This document shows positions 35,201 to 42,532 of a stretch of 56,964 nt of DNA, piece by piece. Numbering within the stretch: the stretch's first letter is position 1; each line of letters opens with the position of its first letter. The translations under genes and the position numbers were made by a program. Origin of the DNA: Xanthobacteraceae bacterium (GTDB lineage: Bacteria; Pseudomonadota; Alphaproteobacteria; Rhizobiales; Xanthobacteraceae); the NCBI GenBank assembly GCA_031291445.1, contig JARLJA010000132.1, positions 1-56,964 on the forward strand. Reading direction: 5' to 3'. The notes under the pieces are model-generated. The model worked only from the letters and a program-made list of their open reading frames with translations. It was not told the origin of the DNA and made no database searches.

Positions 35201-35955
35201 GCCGGCTCGCCGAGCGGCTGGTGGGTATCGACCTGCTCGATCAGGCCGCGGATCTCCTGCAATACCAGGTCGACCATCGCCTCGAAGGCGCGGCGCGGGC
35301 CCAGGTGGCGTCGCGGCTTGCCACCATCTACCTGATGAACCGCAAGCCCGATCGCGCCGCCAGCGTGCTGCGCGGCACGCGCATTTCAGATCTCGCCGGC
35401 GAGCTGCGCCAGCAGCGCCTGCTGCTCGAGGCGCGCGCGCAGAGCGACATCGGCCGCCACGACCTTGCCCTCGATATCATTTCCAACCTGACCGGGCGGG
35501 AGGTGGTGCGCCTGCGCTCGGACATCTATTGGGCGGCGCGGCGCTGGCGCGAGTCGGCCGAGCAGATCGAACTCTATTACGGCGAGCGTTGGAAGGACTT
35601 CCAGCCGCTGGACACCGCGGAGAAGGGCGACATCATCCGCGCGGCGATCGGCTATGCGCTGGCCGAGGACGGCATCGGATCGGCGCGGCTGCGCGAGAAA
35701 TACGGTCCGAAGATGAGCGAGGGCGCCGACCGGGTCGCCTTCGACATCGCGAGCCAGCCGGCGACGGCGAGCAGCGCCGAATTCGCCCAGATCGCCAAGA
35801 TGGCGGCGAGCGTCGACACCTTGGACGGCTTCCTGCGCGAGATGAAGGCGCGCTTCCCCGAGACCATGGCCAAGGCGGGACCGCCGGCGGCGGACCCCAA
35901 CCCGACCGGGTCGCTGCCGGTCATCGCGCGCGTGAAGCAAGCGGTCGCGCATTAG
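32221..35955 (+). CDS. Large periplasmic TPR protein of the flagellar cluster
   Basis: The 1244-aa product has a signal peptide (ARRAAAVATVAAAAALAPLL, then AQADP). A first beta domain (about 55-140) reads like an AMIN-type fold (GGFARLVIRLDDDVESEVNLAG), with a second one near 180-280. An Ala/Pro/Lys-rich linker runs about 290-435, a third beta domain follows to about 640, and the C-terminal half is TPR-like (NIDLARFYLARGFFPEARAASNLAL; WKGLAYARQEKWPEAREKF; RGQLAEAMGHEKEALEAYDEV). Alternative start: 32170 (1261 aa). It follows motE and has its own CtrA box, so a motor or envelope role in the flagellum is likely. Whether it stands in for MotC is a hypothesis. Confidence 0.75.
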   Translation: MARSESAEGWPRALARLCVAARRAAAVATVAAAAALAPLLPSAAQADPVKGDATLSASGGFARLVIRLDDDVESEVNLAGSIVVIRFKKPVDIAVGKLADAVPDYVGSARRDPDGMAIRLALARKVTVNSMMAGERTFIDLLPESWNGPPPSLPQEVVRNLAERAREAERELRQQKGVVEAKKRAPVRVRASVQPTFVRFVFDLPPGVGASSSLEDKQLSLVFTAPLSFDLADAKVSAPTNIGAIEQKIEGTTTRVTLATIGEVDVHSFREDASYVVDIGFSQARKPPATASHPAEPKPAPAAAMSKPAAAEASEAHNAPPPPPLAAAANDIMEQVKAAAAETHGAPAPAAPAAKSPEPAPKSPDKGPEKSPDKVTEEHPAPPPPAPAAAPAPAPSAAVSPQVQAAAPAHAGPPASAPAPATAASPAPPVAAGPARTGTVTVSAKRSSDGLRLIFPFLQAQSVAMFRRGEAVWLVFDDDDPINVDAIRREGGSIVADVSLMAIDGGQALRIRLNRPQLASLFGDGSDLTVTFADTIEAPSQALSAVRNITDPTRAHVAIALPNPGEIHRIVDPDAGDQLTVVTAPLPARGFIKSQRFVEFSLLETIHGVVLQSDADDLSVTTNPDKVVISRPGGLTLSSADIVNTRAANGPRPIFDPTDWRENHDAPFTERLDALIEAAARMPEDGRVAANIDLARFYLARGFFPEARAASNLALAEAKPGSEDPAALIIRAIANVMSNRPADALRDLANPLIGSAYDLQVWKGLAYARQEKWPEAREKFKNAEFSVAALPEDLQRAVLASAMRASLEVHDYAGASARSNDLDIIGVPAEMKPMVKVMRGQLAEAMGHEKEALEAYDEVVASDNRPAAAKANLLQLLLRQKRNEIGGEDLTAALETQEMTWRGDTLEMQTLGQLTRIYADTNRPRDAFKAARAAMQLQPNSEVSRQIQDESSALFAKLFLGNKGDDLSPVEALGLFYDFRELTPIGRRGDELIRRLAERLVGIDLLDQAADLLQYQVDHRLEGAARAQVASRLATIYLMNRKPDRAASVLRGTRISDLAGELRQQRLLLEARAQSDIGRHDLALDIISNLTGREVVRLRSDIYWAARRWRESAEQIELYYGERWKDFQPLDTAEKGDIIRAAIGYALAEDGIGSARLREKYGPKMSEGADRVAFDIASQPATASSAEFAQIAKMAASVDTLDGFLREMKARFPETMAKAGPPAADPNPTGSLPVIARVKQAVAH

Positions 35956-35979
35956 AACGCGCGCTCGCGGCCAGGACGA

Positions 35980-37671
35980 TCAGCCTTCCGGCAGTCCGAG
36001 CGCGACCATGTCGCGGATACTCCTTCGCGACATCTCCAGATAGGCCTCGCTGGTATTCAGGTTTGGCGGTGCGACGTTGGCCGCCGTCGACCCCGGCCGC
36101 AACGCCATGCCCTGGGCCATGGCGGCCTTTGCCTCCTCCGGCCGGCCCAGCCGATGGTAGGCCACCGCCAGCAGCATGTACGAACGTCCCGATGCCGGCG
36201 TGATGGCGATCGAGCGTTGCAGCCACGCCACCGCATCGTCGTTGCGGCCGATGGACAGGTTGGCCCATCCGGCGCCGAGTCTCCAGGTCCACCGCGACAC
36301 CTGGGGCGTGTCGAAGCGGTCGGCCTGCTGGAACGTCGCCAGCGCGTCCTCGAAGCGCCCCAGGAAAATCTGGTTCAGACCGATGTGATACAGCGCCATT
36401 CCGTCCCAGGGATCCAGGTTCAGCGTTCTGGCGCAGGCCACCAGGCTCTCGGCGAACGCGTTGGTCGCGCTGAGGAAGCGGCAATAGGCCTCCAGCACCG
36501 GGATGGAGTCCGGCCGGGCCCGCAACGCGCGCTCCAGGATCGACCTGGCGCTGGTTCGCGCCGCCGCGCTTTCCGCCGGACCATACCACACCATCTGGAT
36601 GCCGCGCAGTTGAAGGGCCGCGAGCGCGACGGCGAGGTCGACATCGTCGGGATCCTCGGCGAGGGCTTTTTCCAGCATCGTCTGCGCCGCGCCGAAGCGC
36701 TCGCGCGACGTTTGCGTGATGGAGGCGGCCGCCTGCTCGACGGCGGCCCTGGTGCTGCTTGGCAGCGAATTCCGGCCGGTGGCGGCCGGATGCGCGTCGG
36801 CATTCAAGAGCTCGCCGATGCGCAGCGCCAGCGGATGACCGATGCCCGCGGCAAGCCGGGATTGCCGTAGCGCCACGTCGGCGTCTTCCGGCATGACCGA
36901 TACCGGCGCGGCCCACACGATTTCACCGGTCGCGGACCGCGTCATGCGCGCGCGGACCTCCCATGATTGCTCGCTCTTGTGCAATTCGCCTTGCACCACG
37001 AAGTCCGCCTGCGGCCCGCCGGAGATTTGCGGCGCCGCCGATGGCGCCAACACCCGGATCGTTTCGATCTTCGCCAGGCCATCGGCGAGGCGTTCGGTCA
37101 CGTTCGCGGCCATCGCCTTGACCTCGATGTCGTCGTCGGCGGCGGTGATCGGCAGGACCGCGATGGTCGGCGGCGTGCGCCCGAACAGGACGCTCGGCCT
37201 CACCATCGTCGTGACGATGGCCAGCGCGGCGATCGCGCAGACACCCGCGACAGCGAACGCCGCGGGGCGGCGCAGTCCGAGCAGCCGCGGCGCGGGTCCG
37301 GCTGCATGCCCCGGTTCGGCAGCCGGGGCGGGGCCGGGCCCCGGCACGACGGAGATCGGCGGTTCGATCACCGATACCTCGGCCTCGAACAGATAGCCCT
37401 GGCCCGACACCAGCCTGACCATCTGGCGCCGGTCGTCGCCCAGCGCGATCCGGATCTCGCGGATGCATTGAAACAGGCTGTCGTCGCCGACATGGACGTT
37501 CGGCCAGACCGCGTCCATCAATTGCTGCTTGCTCAGCACGCGCCCGGCGTTGGCGGCCAGCAAGGTCAGGATGCCGAGCGTCTTCGGCCGCAGCTTGATG
37601 ACGCCGCCATCGGGGCCGCGCAGTTCGGAGCGCTGCTGGTCCAGTTCAAAACCCGCAAAACGTAACACCAT
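35980..37671 (-). CDS. CadC-like winged-helix regulator with membrane segment and TPRs
   Basis: The 563-aa product has an OmpR/CadC-type winged helix at residues 1-95 (FELDQQRSELRGPDGGVIKLR; RVLSKQQLMDAVWPNVHVGDDS; RLVSGQGYLFEAEV), a Pro/Ala linker, one membrane helix (AAFAVAGVCAIAALAIVTTM, about 135-160), a periplasmic domain (TIAVLPITAADDD...VTERLADGLAKI) and TPRs (FLGRFEDALATFQQADRF; YHRLGRPEEAKAAMAQG). It is probably a one-component membrane regulator. ATG 37671 (MVLRFAG) begins just before the DNA-binding domain; 37743 is possible. Its 3' end is 24 bp from the convergent TPR gene. The target is unknown. Confidence 0.8.
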   Translation of the reverse strand: MVLRFAGFELDQQRSELRGPDGGVIKLRPKTLGILTLLAANAGRVLSKQQLMDAVWPNVHVGDDSLFQCIREIRIALGDDRRQMVRLVSGQGYLFEAEVSVIEPPISVVPGPGPAPAAEPGHAAGPAPRLLGLRRPAAFAVAGVCAIAALAIVTTMVRPSVLFGRTPPTIAVLPITAADDDIEVKAMAANVTERLADGLAKIETIRVLAPSAAPQISGGPQADFVVQGELHKSEQSWEVRARMTRSATGEIVWAAPVSVMPEDADVALRQSRLAAGIGHPLALRIGELLNADAHPAATGRNSLPSSTRAAVEQAAASITQTSRERFGAAQTMLEKALAEDPDDVDLAVALAALQLRGIQMVWYGPAESAAARTSARSILERALRARPDSIPVLEAYCRFLSATNAFAESLVACARTLNLDPWDGMALYHIGLNQIFLGRFEDALATFQQADRFDTPQVSRWTWRLGAGWANLSIGRNDDAVAWLQRSIAITPASGRSYMLLAVAYHRLGRPEEAKAAMAQGMALRPGSTAANVAPPNLNTSEAYLEMSRRSIRDMVALGLPEG

Positions 37672-38115
37672 GCTTTCGGGGGTCCCGGAACCGCGCGTTG
37701 CGACGTCAGAGAATTTCGGTACGAAATACAACCGGGTAGGCAAATATCAGAAAACCTTCGGAAAGCAACGGCTGCCCCGTCAGGATGGTCCGGAGGCCCT
37801 AAGCTCCGCAGCGCGACCATCCAGGGCCAAGGCGGTCGCCCGCTGCGGCCAAGACCAACCCTTCACGGTCTCGATGAAATGGTTTCGGACAGGCGCGCGA
37901 TCGGGCGGCCATAGCGATTGTGCGGTGGAGCTGCCGCTGGGGTGTGCTGAGCCTGATCAAGGAATGGGCAAAGCTTCACGGCTTGATGGCGAGCTTCAAC
38001 TTTGCCAGCCGCTGAATGCTGCAATGCGAGGGCGGCCAGCCCCGCCTGCGTCGCGGCGCCGGTGCCCCCGGTTGCCCAAAACACCACCTTGGTTGTTGCC
38101 GCGGGTTCTGTTTAG
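37672..38115. other. Intergenic region between divergent regulators, with a gene remnant
   Basis: These 444 bp lie between the CadC-like gene (minus) and the LuxR-type gene (plus). The only recognisable content is the DUF4160-like fragment at 37902-38015. No clear operator was found; base composition is less GC-rich at 37690-37790, near the CadC-like start. Confidence 0.4.
37902..38015 (+). pseudogene. Possible remnant of a DUF4160 gene
   Basis: One frame reads ...IAIVRW, then GVLSLIKEWAKLHGLMASFN and FASR before a stop. This resembles the C-terminal end of small DUF4160 proteins, which have a conserved L-x-x-(V/I)-K/R-E-W-A-x-L-H helix. The start and the N-terminal half of the family are missing and no ribosome-binding site is present. 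DUF4160 genes usually sit in toxin-antitoxin-like pairs; no partner is visible. The identification is from memory of the motif. Confidence 0.35.
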
Positions 38116-38886
38116 ATGACGCAAAGCATTGATCTCATGCACCCGCCACGGGTGGAACGGGCCATGACACACATCAGGGACGTCACCTCCGAGGATCTGC
38201 GGGTGTTCGGTGAGATCGTCGCTCGCCTGCAGCGGCTCGATCCGGAGACCGACCTGAGGGCGGCGGTGCTCGCCGACCTGATGCGGCTGCTGCGCGCGGA
38301 TTTCGGCGCCTCCTATATTTGGAGTTCCGATCGCTTTCAGCATGGATCCAGCTACAACATGGATCCGCAGAACCTGAAACGTTACGACGACTGGTACCAG
38401 TATCGCGATCCGATGACGGCGAAGCTGCGCCAGCGCCGCCGCGCCTCCTTCGTCGAGGAGGTGCTGTCCCGCCGCGACATGCTTCGGACCGAGTTCTTCA
38501 ACGACTTCCTGGCCCGGGACGGGCTCGATCACGGCATCAACATGTACGTGTTCGATGGCGAGCGCGACCTCGGCGATTTCAGGATCTGGCGCGCGGCGGG
38601 GCGGCCGGATTTCGAGCAGCGCGAGGTCGACCTGCTGAATGCGCTGGAGCCGTTCCTGCGCCAGGCCATGTTGCGCGGCATCCACCGCTACGAGGCGCTG
38701 ACGGCGCGTGAAAGCGATGTGGCGGCGCTGGTCGCCCGCGGCTGCACCGACCGCGACATCGCGCGGCTGCTCAACATCGGCTTTGCCACGGTGCGCACCC
38801 ACATCAACAACGCCATGCGCAAGCGGTGCTGCGCCAACCGGGCCGAACTCGCGGCGCTGGTGGCGCGGGAAAAGCTGAACAGCTGA
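38116..38886 (+). CDS. LuxR-type HTH transcriptional regulator
   Basis: The 256-aa product has a C-terminal LuxR/GerE helix-turn-helix (about 195-250): ALTARESDVAALVARGCTDRD, then IARLLNIGFATVRTHINNAM. The N-terminal 190 residues form an unassigned sensor domain rich in aromatic residues (SYIWSSDRF; YDDWYQYRDPM). ATG 38116 is used; ATG 38164 (MTHIRD) is a plausible shorter start. It lies 131 bp before the amidase gene on the same strand and may regulate amide uptake and use. Confidence 0.85.
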   Translation: MTQSIDLMHPPRVERAMTHIRDVTSEDLRVFGEIVARLQRLDPETDLRAAVLADLMRLLRADFGASYIWSSDRFQHGSSYNMDPQNLKRYDDWYQYRDPMTAKLRQRRRASFVEEVLSRRDMLRTEFFNDFLARDGLDHGINMYVFDGERDLGDFRIWRAAGRPDFEQREVDLLNALEPFLRQAMLRGIHRYEALTARESDVAALVARGCTDRDIARLLNIGFATVRTHINNAMRKRCCANRAELAALVAREKLNS

Positions 38887-39017
38887 GGCGCTGGCGGATC
38901 GCCGGCGCCGGTCTGTTGCGCTGCAACGAAGGCGCGTGCCTCCACATTTCTGTCGATACCGCCTCCTGAACAGGGGAATACGAATGGAACCTCGGAGACG
39001 TCGTCCTGAGGTACGCC

Positions 39018-40427
39018 ATGGAAGAACTGCACCAACTTGGAGTCCTGGAGGCGGCTGCCGCCATCCGCGCCGGCGACATCACCGCCGAGGCTTTGGCCGC
39101 CGCGCTGCTGCAACGCGCGCAGGCGCTCGAATCGCTCAATGCCTTCGTCACGCTGGACGCCGATATCATCCTGGCCGCCGCGCGCGCCGCCGACCAGCAT
39201 CGCGCGGCGGGAAAGCTGCTGGGGCCGCTGCATGGCGTGCCGATCGCGCTCAAGGACAACATCAACACCGCGGCGTTTCCGACCACCGCCGGCACCCCGG
39301 GGCTGCGGCAGCATCGGCCCAAGGCCAACGCGCCGGTTGCCCAGGCTCTGATCGACGCCGGCGCCATCGTGTTCGGCAAGGCCGGGATGCACGAGCTGGC
39401 CTACGGCATCACCTCCAACAATGCCGGCTTCGGCGCCATCCATAACCCGTTCGATCCCAGGCACGTCCCGGGCGGCTCGAGCGGCGGCTCGGGCGCCGCG
39501 GTCGGCGCCCGTATCGTGCCGGCCAGCATTGGCAGCGACACCGGCGGCTCGGTGCGCGTGCCGGCGGCGTTCTGCGGCGTGATGGGGTTCCGGCCGACCG
39601 TGCTGCGCTGGCCCCAGGCCGGCATCGTGCCGATCTCGGCGACCCGCGACACCGCGGGTCCGCTGGCCCGCAAGGCGGTCGATCTCGCGGCGATCGACGC
39701 CGTGGTCACCGGCGCGGGCGGGGCGCTGGCGGCGACGCCGCTGAAGGGGCTGCGGATCGGGGTGCCGCGGGGCTACTTCTGGGAGGACCTCGAGCCGGAG
39801 ACCGCGCGCGTCTGTGAAGCCGCGCTGGATACGCTCAGGCACGCCGGCGCGGTGCTGGTGGAGGCCGATCTGGCCGGCATCGGCGCCATCAACGAGGCGA
39901 TCTCCTTCACCGTCGCGCTCTACGAGACCAGGCGCGATCTCGACCGCTATCTCGAGCGCGAAGGGCTCACGCAACGTTTCGCCGACATCGTGGCGCAGAC
40001 CGCGAGCCCCGACGTCACGGGTGTTCTCAGCTCGCTGCTGGATCCCGCGACCGCGGTTCCCGAACAGGCCTATCGCGATGCGATCACCATCCATCGCCCC
40101 AGGCTCATCGAGCTCTACCGCAGCTATTTCGTCGGCCAGGGCGTCGCCGCGGTGGCGTTCCCGACCACGCCGCTGCCGGCGCCGCTGATCGGCGACGACG
40201 AAACCGTGATGCTGAACGGCCGCGCGCTGCCGACCTTCATGACGGTGATCCGCAACACCGATCCCGGCAGCAACGCCGGCATTCCCGGCATCAGCGTTCC
40301 GGTCGGCATGACCTCGGGCGGCCTGCCGGTCGGTCTCGAGTTCGACGGTCCGGCCGGCGGCGATCGCGATCTGCTCGCGCTCGCCGGCGCCGTGGAGAGC
40401 GTGTTTCCGCCGCCGCCCGCGCCGTGA
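39018..40427 (+). CDS. Amidase-signature hydrolase (indoleacetamide hydrolase-like)
   Basis: The 469-aa cytoplasmic enzyme cuts a carboxamide to acid plus ammonia. The Ser-cisSer-Lys triad is visible: Lys in PIALKDNINT, the glycine-rich GGSSGGSGAAVGA and the serine motif SIGSDTGGSVRVPAAFCG. Length and pattern fit the indole-3-acetamide or short-amide amidases. GAGG is 6 bp before ATG 39018. The gene starts an operon with an ABC transporter of the amide/urea/branched-chain type 47 bp downstream, which suggests that the transporter brings in the amide. Confidence 0.88.
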   Translation: MEELHQLGVLEAAAAIRAGDITAEALAAALLQRAQALESLNAFVTLDADIILAAARAADQHRAAGKLLGPLHGVPIALKDNINTAAFPTTAGTPGLRQHRPKANAPVAQALIDAGAIVFGKAGMHELAYGITSNNAGFGAIHNPFDPRHVPGGSSGGSGAAVGARIVPASIGSDTGGSVRVPAAFCGVMGFRPTVLRWPQAGIVPISATRDTAGPLARKAVDLAAIDAVVTGAGGALAATPLKGLRIGVPRGYFWEDLEPETARVCEAALDTLRHAGAVLVEADLAGIGAINEAISFTVALYETRRDLDRYLEREGLTQRFADIVAQTASPDVTGVLSSLLDPATAVPEQAYRDAITIHRPRLIELYRSYFVGQGVAAVAFPTTPLPAPLIGDDETVMLNGRALPTFMTVIRNTDPGSNAGIPGISVPVGMTSGGLPVGLEFDGPAGGDRDLLALAGAVESVFPPPPAP

Positions 40428-40473
40428 CGTCAAGATCGCATTGATTTGTCCATTGCCAACACAGGAGGGGAAG

Positions 40474-41655
40474 ATGCTCACTTCGCTCAAGACCAGTCGC
40501 CGCGAGTTGCTCCGCGCCGCGGGTGTCGGCGCGCTCGCGATCGGCGCGCCGGCCATCATTCGTCCGGCGGCGGCCGCCGACACGCTGAAGATCGGCGTTC
40601 TCGTCGCCGATTCGGGACCCGCTGCCCTGTTCGGTCCGGCGCAGCGCGCCGCGGCCGAGTTCGGCGCCGCGACGGTCAACGCCAAGGGTGGCCTGCTCGG
40701 CCGTCAGGTCGAGATCGTGTTCGCCGATGCCGGCGCGCCGCCGGCGGAGGTGGCCAAGAGCGCCGTCAAGCTGATGCTGAGCGACAAGGTCGAGCTGATC
40801 TTCGGCTCCCACGACAGCGCCGTGCGCCAGGGCGTGGAAAACGTCGTGAAGGGCAAGATCCCTTACGTCTACACCCCGTGCTTCGAGGGCGACGACTGTT
40901 CGAGCAACGTCTACTTCCTCGGGGAAACGCCGGAGCAGCAGTTGCAGAAGGCGCTGCCGAAGATCGTCGAGCTGGCCCACGGCAAGACGTTCTATCTGAT
41001 CGGCGACGACTACGTCTGGGCCCGCACCACCAACGAGAAGGCCAAGAAGTACATCGCCGATCTCGGCGGCACCGTGGTCGCGGAAGACTACTATCCGTTC
41101 GGCGCGCCCAACAAGTTCGAAACCTCGGTGGCGAAGATCAAGAGTGCCAAGCCGGCGATCGTGCTCGAGACGCTGGTCGGCGGCGACAACGTCAATTTCA
41201 ACCGGACCTTCGCCGACTTCAACCTGTCCGACGACATCGTCCGCCTGTCGTGCCTTCTGGAGGAGAACACGCTGGCCGGCATCGGCAAGGATGCCAGCAA
41301 GAACCTCTATTCGAGCTTCGGCTACTTCGCCGACATCGACCTGCCGCAGAACAAGGCCTTCATCGCCGAACTCGCCAAGAAGTACGGCGACAAGGCCCCC
41401 CAGCAGTGCACGATCTCGAAGGGGCTCTACGACGCGTTCGTGTTCGCGGCGGCCGCGGCCGCCAAGGCCAAGTCGCTCGATGCCGGCAAGTTCGGCGCCG
41501 CGGTCGAAGGGTTGACGTTCGATACGCCGAGCGGTCCCATGACCGTCAAGCACCGGCATACCGACAAGAACATCTTCCTGGCGCGGTGCGACGGAACCAA
41601 GTTCACGATCGTCGACACCTTCTCGGCGGTGCCGACCCAGCAGGCCTGCAGCTGA
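40474..41655 (+). CDS. ABC transporter periplasmic binding protein, amide/urea type
   Basis: The 393-aa product carries a Tat-type signal (TSRRELLRAAGVGALAIGAP, then AAAAD) and a Leu/Ile/Val-binding-protein fold: LKIGVLVADSGPAALFG, VNAKGGLLGRQVEIVFAD, LIFGSHDSAVRQG and TFYLIGDDYVWARTTNEKAK. The last block resembles the amide/urea-binding AmiC, FmdD and UrtA group rather than true LivK. AGGAGGGG precedes the ATG. It delivers the substrate to the permeases encoded next. Confidence 0.85.
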   Translation: MLTSLKTSRRELLRAAGVGALAIGAPAIIRPAAAADTLKIGVLVADSGPAALFGPAQRAAAEFGAATVNAKGGLLGRQVEIVFADAGAPPAEVAKSAVKLMLSDKVELIFGSHDSAVRQGVENVVKGKIPYVYTPCFEGDDCSSNVYFLGETPEQQLQKALPKIVELAHGKTFYLIGDDYVWARTTNEKAKKYIADLGGTVVAEDYYPFGAPNKFETSVAKIKSAKPAIVLETLVGGDNVNFNRTFADFNLSDDIVRLSCLLEENTLAGIGKDASKNLYSSFGYFADIDLPQNKAFIAELAKKYGDKAPQQCTISKGLYDAFVFAAAAAAKAKSLDAGKFGAAVEGLTFDTPSGPMTVKHRHTDKNIFLARCDGTKFTIVDTFSAVPTQQACS

Positions 41656-41677
41656 AGCGCAGGGGACAGGGCCAGGA

Positions 41678-42532
41678 ATGGAGTCTCTCGTCGTCACCCA
41701 GGCGATCAACGTCGCCTACGAGGTCTTGATCCTGGCCGCCCTGGTTCTGGGACTCGCGGTCGTCATGGGCCTGTTGAACGTTCTCAACATCGCCCATGGC
41801 GAGTTCGTCATGCTGGGAAGCTATACCGCCTATCTGGTCCAGAAGGCGGGGCTTCCCTATCTCGCGGCGGTCCCGGCGGCCGCCGTGGTGTGCGGCGCGA
41901 TCGGCGTCGTGGTCGAGCGTTTCCTGATCCGGCCGTTGCGCTACGACCCGTTCGAGACCCTGCTCGCCACCTGGGGCCTCGGCCTGCTGCTGCGCAAGCT
42001 GGTCGAACTGGGCTTCGGCCGCGGCTACCGCAGCGTTGACATCCCGATCAGCGGATCGATCAACATTTTCGGCGAGGCCTATCCGACCTACCGGCTGGTG
42101 CTGATGGTGGTCTCGGCTGTGGTGCTGGTCGCGCTGTTCGTCTGGTACCTCCGCGCGCCGACCGGGGCCCGCATTCGCGCCATGGTCGGCAACCCGGTGC
42201 TGGCCGAGGCGGTCGGCATCAGGACCCGCCAGCTCGCCCGCAACACCTTCGTCGCCGGCACCGCCTGGGCGGGCGTGGCCGGGGTGATGATCGCGCCGCT
42301 GACGCCGGTCGAGCCGTTCATGGGGTTGACCCTGATCGTCAATTCGTTCTTCGCGCTGGTGGTCGGCGGCATGGGCACGGTGACCGGCCTGTTCGCCGGT
42401 TCGGCCATCATCGGCGGCCTGCAGAGCGTGCTGACCGCGGCGGTGAGCCCGACCACGGCCTACCTCGCCATGCTCGTCCTCTCCATCCTGTTCCTGTGGC
42501 AGCGTCCCCGTGGCCTCTTTCCTCGTCCGTAA
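41678..42532 (+). CDS. ABC transporter permease, LivH/UrtB type
   Basis: The 284-aa inner-membrane protein has about 8 helices and LivH marks: VVMGLLNVLNIAHGEFVMLG near the N-terminus, RAMVGNPVLAEAVGIRTRQL (the EAA-like loop) and FFALVVGGMGTVTGLFAGS near the end. It pairs with the following permease-ATPase. It overlaps the next gene by 23 bp. Confidence 0.9.
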   Translation: MESLVVTQAINVAYEVLILAALVLGLAVVMGLLNVLNIAHGEFVMLGSYTAYLVQKAGLPYLAAVPAAAVVCGAIGVVVERFLIRPLRYDPFETLLATWGLGLLLRKLVELGFGRGYRSVDIPISGSINIFGEAYPTYRLVLMVVSAVVLVALFVWYLRAPTGARIRAMVGNPVLAEAVGIRTRQLARNTFVAGTAWAGVAGVMIAPLTPVEPFMGLTLIVNSFFALVVGGMGTVTGLFAGSAIIGGLQSVLTAAVSPTTAYLAMLVLSILFLWQRPRGLFPRP

